Source: Bigelowiella natans CCMP2755 (taxonomy: Eukaryota > Cercozoa > Chlorarachniophyceae). From it: a stretch of DNA of 34,480 nt. The notes below the pieces were generated by a model that saw nothing but the letters and a program-made list of their open reading frames with translations, searched no databases and was not told the origin of the DNA. The stretch covers positions 1 through 34,480 of the forward strand of contig ADNK01000743.1 of NCBI GenBank assembly GCA_000320545.1, given 5' to 3'. This document shows, one piece after another, positions 11,422 to 21,112 of the stretch. Every line of letters begins with the position of its first letter. Position 1 is the first letter of the stretch. The position numbers were made by a program, and so were the translations under genes.

Positions 11422-14318
11422 AAGTTGTAGTGTCACATCCATTCGTCATCATCACCACAGAGTCGCTTAAGATCATATTTGATTCAGGACGGCTGTTAGA
11501 GGAGGTTGTAGCTAACTAGCTGGGGAGGGGGGGAAGGGGTGAAATGCATGTTTGAGTAGAATTTAGTAAGATCTTACTGGAGTCGACAACGCTGCTGCTG
11601 CTACTGCAGCATTTCTTCTCCTTCGTAATGGAGTCGACGCCGTTACAGCATTTGGCGTTGCAGCATTTGCAGCATTTTTTCCCCTCTGAGGACTCCTCGT
11701 CGTCATCATCATCACCACCTATGGAGGACAGCCTTCGAAGCTTTTTCGTAAGCTTGCCGAGACTGCCCTCCAGCATCTGGACACGGAGATCGAGGTCGTT
11801 TATCGACGCCAAAGTAGATCCTAAAACAATACCATTCATCATTATCATCATCATCATCATCATCATCATCGTTGCCTATCAACATCATTCTAGCAGAAAG
11901 AATGAGAACCAAAAAAAAGGGTCATCGTCCGTATCCCCGACGATGAAGATAATCTATTGCTTTTTAGCTAGCACCTATAGGAGTTGCTGCTGTTATGTTG
12001 TAGCTGAGCGCGTTTTCTCTTGTCAAAATCTTCTGTAGAGGAGGATGACTTAGGGCAGTATAAGTCTCCCCGAGATTCGTTCCCGGATGACCAGTAGGTA
12101 GAGAGGCAGTCGCAGGTGTCGCAGCCGTCGTTGCGGGGATAGAAGCAAGGGGTGTGAGGGAAGAGGCAGTCGTTGTCGGTGCCGCTTCTCGTTCCACAGG
12201 AGGGTTGGTAGGAGGGGGGGGAGATGAGGCAGTTGCAGGCGTCGATACCACCGCCGCGGGAGCAGAAGCTGGAGGCGGGGGAGAAGAGGCTGCTACCACC
12301 GCCGCCGCCGCAGGAGTAGAAGCAGGAGGTGGGGGAGGAGAGGAATTCGTAGGTGCTGTCACCACCGCCGTGGGAGTAGAAGCAGGGGGTGGGGGTGGAG
12401 AAGCTGCCGATGCCGCCACCACCGCAACAGGAGAAGTGGCAGGAGGGGAAGGAAGTGGTGCAGGTGCAGCTACCACCCCTGCAGGAGTAGAAGCAGGAGG
12501 TGGGGGAAGAGAGGAATTCATAGGTGCTGTCACCACCGCCGCGGGAGTAGAAGCAGGAGGTGGGGGTGGAGAAGCTGCCGATGCCGCACCACGGGGGGGG
12601 AAGGGGCGGTGTGCAGGTGCGCGCTACCGCCGTCACAGGGGAAGAAGCAGGAGGTGGGGGAAGAGATGAATTTGTAGGTGTTACCACCACCGCCGCAGCA
12701 GTAGAAGCAGGAGGTGGAGAGGAGGCAGTTGCTGCCGGTGCCGCCACTATCGCTGCAGGGGTTGAGACAGGAGGTGGGGGAGGAGAAGCTACCGTCGCCG
12801 CCGCCAATACCTCAGGAGAAGAGGCAGGAGGGGCGGAGGGAGGAGTTGCTGATGCCGCAACCCCTGCCACAGGAGAAGTGGTAGTTGCAGGAGGAGAAGC
12901 GGGAGGGGGGGACGATGCCACAACCTCCCCCGCCCCCTCTGCAACCTCTTCCGGAATAACTGCTTCTTGGACTTCCTCTGCAGCCTCTTCTGCGACCTCT
13001 TCCGCAGGGAGAGAAGCTGGGGCTGGGGCTGGGGGAGAGGAAGAAGCGGGAGTTACGCTGTTTGCAACCCTGCTCACCACCTCCTCAACTGTCTCTGGAG
13101 GAGAATCTTCCGGGAGCTGCTTGTGGACTGAATGGAGTTTATGCTGCGGATGACTTGGAGGGTTAGTACTCCCTCTTATTCCACGAGGTAGGCTGGTGCT
13201 GTTGATTGGTCCTTCTTCGAGAGACACGAAGGCAGCATGGCGAGCGACCTCAACCTTTTCGTACAGATAGTACCATTTAAAATTTGTTAATAGGAATATA
13301 CTTTTTTCTATTTCTTTAAAATTTCTTCTTAATGTTTTTTTCCCCAATTTTTTTCAATATACTCTTTTATTTAGTAAAGTATATTGTATTTACTGTTTAT
13401 ACGATTCAAGCACATGAAGTCTCAGGGAAGAAAAGGTGGTTCGTGCATGGAACGACTCTATTTTTCTGTGAGTTTGACTATCAACGGCAACCTGCTGCAC
13501 CAACTTCTGAGCGTCCGCAACGCTGCTCTCAATCTTGGAAAATATCATAATAAAGGGACGAAAAATTAAAAGTTTGTTCTTCTGCAGCAGCCCACTGCAT
13601 TCAGTAGCAGCATAGTTTCCACTAAACACCAATACCCCTACCCATAGATATATCTTGCTAGACCGACACATCAAAACGACTAAAGATGTTTGAGTTGGGG
13701 CATTTACGTACGTCTTCGTAAAGTTCCTTAATCTTTGCCTTTGCGGAGTCGCCGGTACTCATCGAGCTTGGAGAAGAAGGCTGATCGTCGGTCACATTGA
13801 TAATTACTTGATGTACGAGAGGGTCTTGCTTCGCTGCTTCCAGTCTGCGAACGATAGAAAGTGACAGACATTCAGAGGCTACGATAGGAACTGAGAATGA
13901 TTGCACCCACATTTCCTTAACGTCTCTGTCGAGGAGTATTTCATCGGCTATGCTGTCCCAATGAGCTTTTCCTTTCTCCCCACGACCGTGCATGGCCTCA
14001 CTGTCAAGTAGCCTGTTATCAAGAATGTGGAGCTTGATGTGCTCTATTCCTGGAATCTTCGAGGATTCTTTAGGTAGGATTCTGCAAGAAATCAAAGCAA
14101 AAAATGTTAGTATGCGAGTTCGTCAGAGTCATAACACAAAAGTCGAAGAAATGTCGCGTTAATCACTGCATGCAGGCTTATTAAATCCACCTGAATCTCC
14201 CTGAGACCGGGTGCCCAGACATAGTCCCGTTGACACCAACAAACATGCCTGCAAATAAAAGAAAACCTGCGAGGGTTTCCACCGTCCTTGCAAGCATTGT
14301 TCTCGTTTGTCCCTTCAT
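10133..14318 (-). CDS. Secreted Pro/Ala/Val-rich repeat protein (extensin-like or cell-wall-like), about 1,030 aa
   Basis: Eight exons: 14318-14191, 14081-13712, 13533-13414, 13254-11975, 11820-11578, 11350-10880, 10772-10558, 10396-10133. Phases agree except for one frameshift inside exon 4. Exon 1 encodes a signal peptide (MKGQTRTMLARTVETLAGFL, then a hydrophobic run ending near VNG). Exon 2 encodes a folded domain of about 120 residues with no recognised family. Exon 4 encodes many copies of SPPPPPASTPAAVV-like units. Exon 5 encodes a short coiled coil and a Cys cluster (CCKCCNAKCC). Exons 6-8 return to Ser/Ala/Pro-rich sequence. The architecture suggests an extracellular, possibly O-glycosylated structural protein. 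The boundaries of exons 3 and 4 (13414, 13254) are tentative. The frame changes near 12585-12625 beside a C/G homopolymer. Confidence 0.75.
10998..11110. repeat. Copy A of a duplication of about 110 bp within the Pro-rich gene
   Basis: Nearly identical to 12118-12236. Both encode a module containing PPPPTNPPVEREAAPTTTAS. Copy A lies in exon 6 and copy B in exon 4, so a coding segment was duplicated between exons. Confidence 0.85.
12118..12236. repeat. Copy B of the duplication of about 110 bp within the Pro-rich gene
   Basis: Partner of 10998-11110. A handful of substitutions plus a difference in length of a G run separate the two. On the protein level both read VEREAAPTTTASSL followed by LASIPATTAAT. 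Confidence 0.85.
12240..12900. repeat. Minisatellite of degenerate 60-75-bp units encoding Pro-rich repeats
   Basis: Roughly nine degenerate tandem units built on GGAGTAGAAGCAGGAGGTGG (plus strand) with intervening variable Ala/Val codons. On the coding strand each unit encodes PPPPPAS followed by an Ala/Val stretch. Between about 12585 and 12625 one unit is shortened and the frame shifts. Confidence 0.85.
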
Positions 14319-14774
14319 ATTACAATAAGTAGCTTTGATCCTGTCAGAATTTGTTTCTAATGGTCGCTCTTGCTGCTTCCGATCGTCTCTTATCTTCCGA
14401 GTAGGGAATGCTCAGGGGAGAGGGCAGGAAGCCATACTTCAGCTGAGATACAAATATTTAAAATTTGCCGAAATTTATATTAAGGAACGTGGGTCCCGAA
14501 AAACCAGCGATTGGATTTAGGCGTTCTTCTCATGCTTTTGGTAATTTTTCCTTGTCGCAACTCAAAAATCGCCATATTTACCAAGATCGCACGGGTTTCG
14601 TAGGTGTAGGTTCCGTTTCCGCTTTTGAATTTTTAAAACTTTCTCGGGTCCGACATCCAGAAAGAGCCAGGACACAACAGGGCGGCCGATCGAAGATCTC
14701 TCCCCACGGAACCGAAGTCGCCGACGATACGATTCGTCGCATAAGGCTCTGAATACAGACCAAGAAAATCGATC
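14319..14774. promoter_or_regulatory. Divergent promoter region, Pro-rich gene / coiled-coil gene
   Basis: 456 bp between two outward-facing start codons. Apart from the start regions no exon is supported. Long open frames here on both strands have no splice partners. No canonical TATA box stands out. Confidence 0.45.
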
Positions 14775-15968
14775 ATGCGTTCCAGAAGCCTCTGGTCCGA
14801 TGTGTATAGAGTATACGTTTTCGGGGCACGTTGTACTAAGCCGCTTCTTTCTTTTAAAGGATTTTCGCATTGGCCGCAGTCGCCTCCCATTCCACTACGG
14901 TTGGAAGGAGAGTAAAGCCAGCTATTTTGGGTATGCGATACGCTACACTCGCTGCACACTGATTAGCGCCCCCTGAATCACAAAATATATGATTTTGCAG
15001 ATATCAGTGGGCACACCGCAACTCCGAAACGGTCAGCCGACAGTCTCCTAGTTGCTTAGTCCCTTTCCCCCCTTTGACAATTTTTTTTGATTTAGGTCAA
15101 ACCCCATTGGCTCGAGCGTAGACAGAGATATCAAGGACATCGAGGAGATCCTCGCTTCCGTCGCACGGCAGCAGGAGTCACCTCGAGACTACTACTCAGA
15201 GTACAGATATGCCGAAGCCAGGAAGCAAAGTGGCCACAAGAAAAAAGAAAATAGGGAACGAAATCGAGAAGGTGAATGAAGAATCCTGAATCTGATAGTT
15301 TCCCCCTGAAAGCTAATGATTTACAGCAGGAAGCTATTCCACGGTCAAGACCCACGAAGCTACCGATAACGCTAATCATATGCAGCATATCCATAGCGCA
15401 TCATCCGAGGTGGTTGCTCTCAATTCACGTTGACGGAATATAATCTCTCTGGCAGGGCCTGACGTTTTATTTTGCAGGCTGTAAAGGGGAACATCATCAG
15501 CCAGATGAGCAGGGAAATGGAAACGCTGGTACGGTTGCAGAACCAGCAAATACAGAAAGATCATGCCAACAGGTAGGGAATCACGTGTGTTATAATAATA
15601 CAGTGGCTTGCGAAGCTGGTATTAGCTAAATTATTGCGCTTGAACATAAAGTTGAAAGAAAGCTCTTATTGAGGACGACATAGTCATTATCATCATCATT
15701 GTCATCAACAACATCTCGATCATCATCATCATCATCGTCATCAATGTATCTGGCAAAAGGCCGTCTGAAATTACTCGGCAAGTTCAGAATGTTTCGGTTC
15801 CGAAGGTAGTGAATATTCAGCACCACCCACTGATGATCTCCTTCGTCAGATATGGAACTGATTCAAACATGAATTAGATTGCGCAGAACCTTGACCAAGA
15901 TAACAACATGGAGGACAATTCAACTTCTCTGGGTATTCGCACCACCCAAATCTTGCGTATGCACGAGA

Positions 15969-16007
<39 letters not shown>

Positions 16008-16642
16008 GAGTATTAGTAGTAGTAGTAGACGACTGGTTATTTTGTATTCATATTTTCTTCAGAAGGAAACTCGGGAGAACTCGAAGAATCTACCCTGAAG
16101 CTCCACCAGCACTACCATGAATCTCAATTTTTGCACAGTCCGTCCGCCAGTACAATATGTCAACTGGATTCGTAGCTAAAGTTGCTGCTTGCTTTTACAA
16201 CAGAGATGAAAAGTGTGGTAGCAAAGCACCTGGAATTCCTCCAAAGGTGCAACATAGATGTCTCGCTCGTGTGTCCATTCTTCTTCCATTCTTCTTTCAT
16301 GACGTTCTTTGTTTGAACCAACAGAAATCTGAGCGCTGTCGTAGACAAAGAGACTGTATTGGAACGAAAGTATGAAAACTCTTAGAATCGATTGCGGAAG
16401 TCGAAATAAACGACCAACTTACACTTCTCAGATTCAAAGGCGCAATGAAAGAGCTCAAAATGAGGGAGCAGAACATAAAGGTGACATTTAGAGGACATAG
16501 CAATATAGCAATACCCGTCACCATCTGAGTAGTCCGCTTCATTTTGAAGGTTGGTGAGAGTAACTTATAATGTTATTTTCTCCAACAGGAAGAGATACTC
16601 GATGTAAAAGCCTTTGCATCTCAACCAGGAGAAGAATCATAA
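14775..16642 (+). CDS. Coiled-coil protein, about 280 aa, possibly with signal peptide
   Basis: Twelve exons with phases that all close: 14775-14803, 14860-14930, 15001-15031, 15096-15271, 15327-15409, 15478-15572, 15760-15805, 15878-15932, 16063-16171, 16325-16369, 16432-16480, 16589-16642. The N-terminus MRSRSLWSDVIFALAAVASH looks like a short signal or targeting sequence, but exon 1 is the weakest part of the model. The rest is charged and helical: VDRDIKDIEEILASVARQQE, NIISQMSREMETLVRLQNQQ, KGAMKELKMREQNIKEEILD. It ends GEES before TAA 16640-16642. Heptad-like spacing suggests a coiled coil. No catalytic motif or family is recognised. Introns contain (ATC)n near 15680-15740 and (GTA)n at 15973-16028. 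Confidence 0.75.
15973..16028. repeat. (GTA)n triplet repeat in an intron of the coiled-coil gene
   Basis: An imperfect run of about 18 GTA/TAG units between exons 15878-15932 and 16063-16171. In-frame reading gives only poly-Val or poly-Ser, and phase closes without it, so it is intronic. Confidence 0.85.
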
Positions 16643-17867
16643 ACATATACCTTAAATCGATGTGACCTGTCAATGCAGATATTATTTCGCCGCAATTATG
16701 TCGTCGCAACAATGCTATTCTTGAACTCGTTTTAAGCCCTCTCAGTGTTGCTTCTATACATTGAGAAACAAATCGTGACAAAATGCAAGACATTTGATGT
16801 ACTGCTTTTACATATCTCCATGAACTGTGACGTGTACAGGCTGCGCATAGCATATACATGAATGCTATGTAAAATGGGACTAGTAGCATGTATATGGACA
16901 GAACGTGTATATGTAGCTATGCTGACGAGACTACACAGCACAACATCGCAGCTAGCTTAGTGTGCAGCTGATATATAAATTATTCATTTTATTACGTTGT
17001 CTATAATTACAAGTCCTAAGTGCGCTGCCGCGCAGTCGCAGGTTTTTAGCCTGCTAGCCTGAGACTGCGTGTGTGAGCACGACGACATCGAATACGTACA
17101 CAGCGTGTTACAGCACATACATAGCCATACCTAGATGAGCAGGAGGCTGCGCGCGTACGTTGCTGATATGCTACAAACAGCGACACTGATTCAGCATTTA
17201 TTTGCAAATGTGGGCTGGCCATCCTGTTAGTCTCGCGCTCGCTATCATGGTGTTGTATGTGCTTTTACATATCTCCTCTAAATAAAACTTGAAGACGCAT
17301 TTTCCACAATCCACGACATTCGAGCTATACCCAATGGTGTGAACATCTGGACACATGGCTGCAGCATGTTTTATTGACATCATGCCGCACAACCACGTAC
17401 ATGCGACACACAACTGTACAGTACATTGCACCCCATCAATATCTTTGCTTCCACGAAGTAAAGGGGTCCCTTCCTTTCAACCTTTTCTACCGGGGCGAAG
17501 CACCCAGATCGATCCATCCGACGGCTCTACCTCCATACGATATCCCTGGCCGTGCGACAACTATTCGAAGCACACAGAGATTCATACTGTAAAGTGGCAG
17601 CTATAGATGGTGAACAAGTCGCAAACGATGGGATTTTTCTACATATCGAAGATAGGTTGCGGATGATGCACTTTATGCCCACAGTGCTAGAAAGAGGTGC
17701 CATAATCCATCATCGAAAATCTTCCACGTCTCCTTGCTGCTGCTTTGTGATCCCCCACCCTCTACTGCTAGACAAGTACCTCATTGAATATTGTCATTGC
17801 CCAGTGCTTGTCGTCGGCACTCGCGTGATTTACCTACATGATGCAGCATTTTAGATCTGTGTAATTG
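16643..17867. other. Convergent intergenic block, TGCA-rich, no supported gene
   Basis: 1.2 kb between the 3' ends of the coiled-coil gene (+) and the CapA-like gene (-). It must hold both 3' UTRs. Short ORFs on both strands lack splice partners or family motifs. The sequence is rich in CATG, GCAGC and ACATGT-type words and free of long microsatellites. Confidence 0.5.
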
Positions 17868-18283
17868 CTAGGATCCTCTCGCAGTGTTGTGGCAGTGATA
17901 ATTATCCGATTTGGTGAAGGGCACAATCAGCACAGCGGCTAATGCATAATGTTTACTGAGCTTCGTGTCGTCGCTGGAATAGGCGCTTCCTTTTACATAA
18001 AGACTGAGAAGAGATGTACGCGCTTTTATCTTTACTGACCGTGAAATTGTCATGGCTAGTAATGTGAGCCCTGATAGCCTCAAGTTTCGGACGACGGCGC
18101 TGCTGCTGCCGTGGCAGTCCTTTCCTTCCTTCTCCTCCATTCTTATTCTTCTTCTTCGATGGCCCAGCACAATCATCATCCAGAGCATCACTTAGAATGA
18201 ATTCATACACGACCTGATTGAAAGGAGGGTTACGAGTTGTGAAGTCTGGAAGATGACTTCGAGTATATTATGTGCGAAATTAT

Positions 18284-18317
<34 letters not shown>

Positions 18318-18847
18318 CCGAAATTTCTGGGCGGAATTGTTCGCACGGGCTCTGTCCCTGCTCGCACGCCGTGGGGAAGGTGACGCCAGGAATGAACCGA
18401 AACAAGAGGTCTCCCACCCCGTAAATGATGGGCACTCCTGCATGCTCCTCCATACGCTATCATAGCAAAGAAATATGAGAGATAGCAGATCAAACATTCC
18501 GCATTTTCGCTGTATTTTTCCAAGTCTCATATCAAGCCAAATAGACTTACTTGGATGTGGTGGCTCGATGTGCCCCAGATCATATCGACGGAGCTTCTTG
18601 CTGCGAGAGCCCTCATGAAAGTTTCCCTCTCTCCCGATGGGTTCCATTCAAAGTTCGGGCCTGATGGAGAAGTGTTATGCTGCTCATCTGGCTGAGTATG
18701 CACATATAATATTATATATAAAAAAATATATATATAGTGTGTTTATGTATGTGAGAGTGTGTGTGACTGTAATATTCTCCACGTCATCAAGACAATACCA
18801 TTTCCACAAGTACTACTCAAACGTGCTACCTGCTACTGAAACTCCTG

Positions 18848-18881
<34 letters not shown>

Positions 18882-19429
18882 GACTACAACCAGAATGCAT
18901 GTATAGTACGATGAAATCTCCCTGTCCCTCCTCTGTATCTCGATGGCGATTGATCTAAACATTATCCAAGGATTGGAGTGGAGTGAGGATTATGTGGTGG
19001 TGGGCGGCTACTAGTGCCAAGTGGTAGCAAGCACGGGATGATATTGATCAATTAATAAAATATTCAGTGTGTTATGCTGTGTGTGTGTGCGCGCGCGCGC
19101 GCATATTAATTATTTAGGTCGCAGTTTCACACATACTAAGGCAATGTTTAGTTGATATTTTGAGCTGTAGCTGTAGTCGTGTGCTCTCTTACTACCGCAT
19201 CAGCAATCTCAGTCACCGCTGTTTCCCCCACGGGGAAATCGAAGTACCACAAACCGGGCGCCGTCGCGTTGGCAGCGTAGCACTGGCGCGGGGGAAGTCC
19301 TGACATGGAGGATGGGAGACCTTCCCGAGGGAGAAGAGGTTATTGTTGTTTGAATAGCAGCACATCGAGAAATCGTAAAATTTTAGGATTCGATGATTCC
19401 TTTAATAGGCACTTCAGAGCGCTACATTG

Positions 19430-19477
<48 letters not shown>

Positions 19478-19478
19478 T

Positions 19479-19528
<50 letters not shown>

Positions 19529-19839
19529 GCCAGGATGGGGAATTGGAAGGAGAAGGACAACGGCAAGCATGTAATACATCATTCTTTATTCTGTTTTCCC
19601 GCCTTATTACCACATGTGCAGCTAGTCATTATTGCGCTCCCATTCTCCCTTCGATGACATGTTTGCGCTACGAGAGAGAACACAGCGAGCCGTCGGTTGA
19701 TTCCCGAATTATTGCCAGGGATGGGAATCAACACCGGCTTGCGAACCTCCTCGAAGCTTCCTAGCCCACCATAAAGAAGACGGTGCTTCTGGAGTGTCGA
19801 AATGGTATGGTTGACACCTGTTTGTTCGTTTATGTTTCG

Positions 19840-19883
<44 letters not shown>

Positions 19884-20689
19884 AAGTGAAAGTGCCTCGT
19901 GCTAGTTATCGGGGGGTCCTTTTGGTGGATAAATTCCGCAATATGTAATATTAAGCAGTGACCTTCACCCCAGAAGTCAAATTGATGGTTGTTTGCCTGC
20001 CCGATCCAAGTCACTAATTATACCGAAAAATGGCATGATGGTGATGGCGATGATGAAGAATCTTTTGATGTTACGGAAGCGTACAGAGAAGAGAGAAGAA
20101 ATTATCTCATCGAGGGGAACAGAAAAATGGGAGGGGGGGATGAGGGACGAACATGGTGAAGAAAGATGGGAAATATATGGCTGTGTCTCGTATATAAGAA
20201 CTAGCTCCGAACTATGAGATAACCATTGTTTGCAGCGGTTAAAGCTCGCAAAAAATGCTTCGGATCTTCGTATCTGTAGCCGCTAGAGTGCCGATCAGGA
20301 TATATGCTAGCAATACTCGATTCGTGATTCATCAGCAGAGCATCGAACCCTGTGCAATCATTCATTACCCTCACCGTTTCTCATGATGCAAATGTCAGCT
20401 AAACCTCTCAATGTTGTGAGAAGGTCTCCCCAGACGTCTTCTGGTTCGTTGACGCCCGCAATGCCCGACTTTGGGTCCGTGAAAAGGTTGAAATCACCAG
20501 TAACTCCAAAGGAAAACAAGCGCCGATTCGCCACCACTTTGGCCGCAGCCGAGGGCTTTTAGAATAATCAAAATGCATCAATTATAAGGGGTATGGAGGA
20601 TTTATGCTCCAAAGTTTGACCTGTGATCCGAAGTTGATAAGTGCAAGCATTATCATGAATCCACGAATCGCCACCCCCTCCATCGCCAT
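17868..20689 (-). CDS. CapA / PGA_cap family metallophosphoesterase-like protein (poly-gamma-glutamate biosynthesis type), about 394 aa
   Basis: Twelve exons: 20689-20621, 20555-20405, 20349-20213, 19996-19963, 19817-19659, 19320-19196, 18954-18891, 18660-18551, 18456-18319, 18245-18214, 18099-18040, 17973-17868. Every phase closes. The N-terminus MAMEGVAIRGFMIMLALINF is a signal peptide. The CapA landmarks come in order: TGDFNLF (about residues 42-48), PEDVWGDLL, NHESS (81-85, where the family usually has NLE), GYRYEDP, ANNHQFDF (120-127), LAVFSL, PGLW, GDFIVLYMHSG (family IHWG), WGTSSHHIQ (about 275-283) and VPIIYGVGDLLF. The predicted metal-ligand residues (Asp44, Glu83, the Asn/His of ANNH, the His of MHSG and of SSHH) are all present. 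In bacteria CapA helps export poly-gamma-glutamate. In eukaryotes the role is not known. The product is probably secreted or in an endomembrane lumen. Confidence 0.92.
18287..18317. repeat. (TA)n tract forming the 5' splice site of CapA intron 9
   Basis: On the minus strand exon 9 ends ...ATTTCG and the intron begins GTATATATAT, so the microsatellite starts within the donor itself. Confidence 0.85.
18846..18883. repeat. (CTA)n triplet repeat in CapA intron 7
   Basis: A run of about 12 CTA units just beyond the 3' side of exon 18954-18891 on the gene strand, where it reads (TAG)n/(GTA)n close to the donor gttgtagtcgtag. Confidence 0.85.
19432..19523. repeat. Compound microsatellite (CT)n-(CA)n-(GA)n, inverted repeat
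   Basis: A CT run, a short CA run, then an AG run. The CT and AG arms, each about 33 nt, are perfect reverse complements with a CA spacer, so one strand can fold into a long hairpin. It lies in CapA intron 5 (19658-19321). Confidence 0.95.
19841..19880. repeat. (TG)n microsatellite in CapA intron 4
   Basis: About 20 TG units between exons 19996-19963 and 19817-19659. On the gene strand it is (CA)n. Confidence 0.9.
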
Positions 20690-21112
20690 GGCTGTCGAAG
20701 CGAGGTTAATTTTTTTGCTAATCAGTGCTCACATTACTCAGATTAGCTAAAAATATTCGGATATTTATGGGATACTTTGACTTCGTGTCGAAATTATTGT
20801 TTTCGTTATTGCATTGAATTTCTTTGTCTGGCACGTTCAGCTTGGTCAAGCGTTGCTAGATTAATCCAATAAAAATCTAAGATCTATAATTTTTGTCGTA
20901 GACCAAAATTACCTTGGGTTCTTTAACCTAGATCTAAGAAAAATTTGGTCAGAGTTTTTTTTCAACTTTTTGCTTTTGAAGTGCCACGCGACGGCCTCGT
21001 AGCACCGCAAATTGCGAGAATAGGGACATCATTTTCCATGACGACAATAAAAAATATGCCAGAATTTCTAGAATTGAATTAAACGGGGTGTGATCTAGCA
21101 GCCACACTTCGA
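20690..21112. promoter_or_regulatory. Divergent promoter region, CapA-like gene / glutaredoxin
   Basis: 423 bp between start codons, AT-rich in the centre (20700-20950). It contains an inverted repeat with arms GACCAAA (20901-20907) and TTTGGTC (20944-20950), flanked by AGATCTA/TAGATCT elements (about 20879-20886 and 20929-20936). The gene-free position suggests shared regulatory sequence; no named site is recognised. Confidence 0.45.

Noticed and set aside
10451-13153. Long plus-strand ORFs (up to 197 codons), Gly/Ala/Val-rich
   Set aside because: They are antisense shadows of the Pro-rich repeats on the minus strand. CCN-rich codons read as GGN on the other strand and leave all frames open.
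20383-20562. Plus-strand 59-codon ORF with a KEN box and several S/T-P sites, tempting as a cell-cycle regulator
   Set aside because: It lies antisense to CapA exon 20555-20405, which has family motifs (TGDFN, PEDVWGDLL) and phase-consistent splicing. The plus-strand ORF is a shadow.
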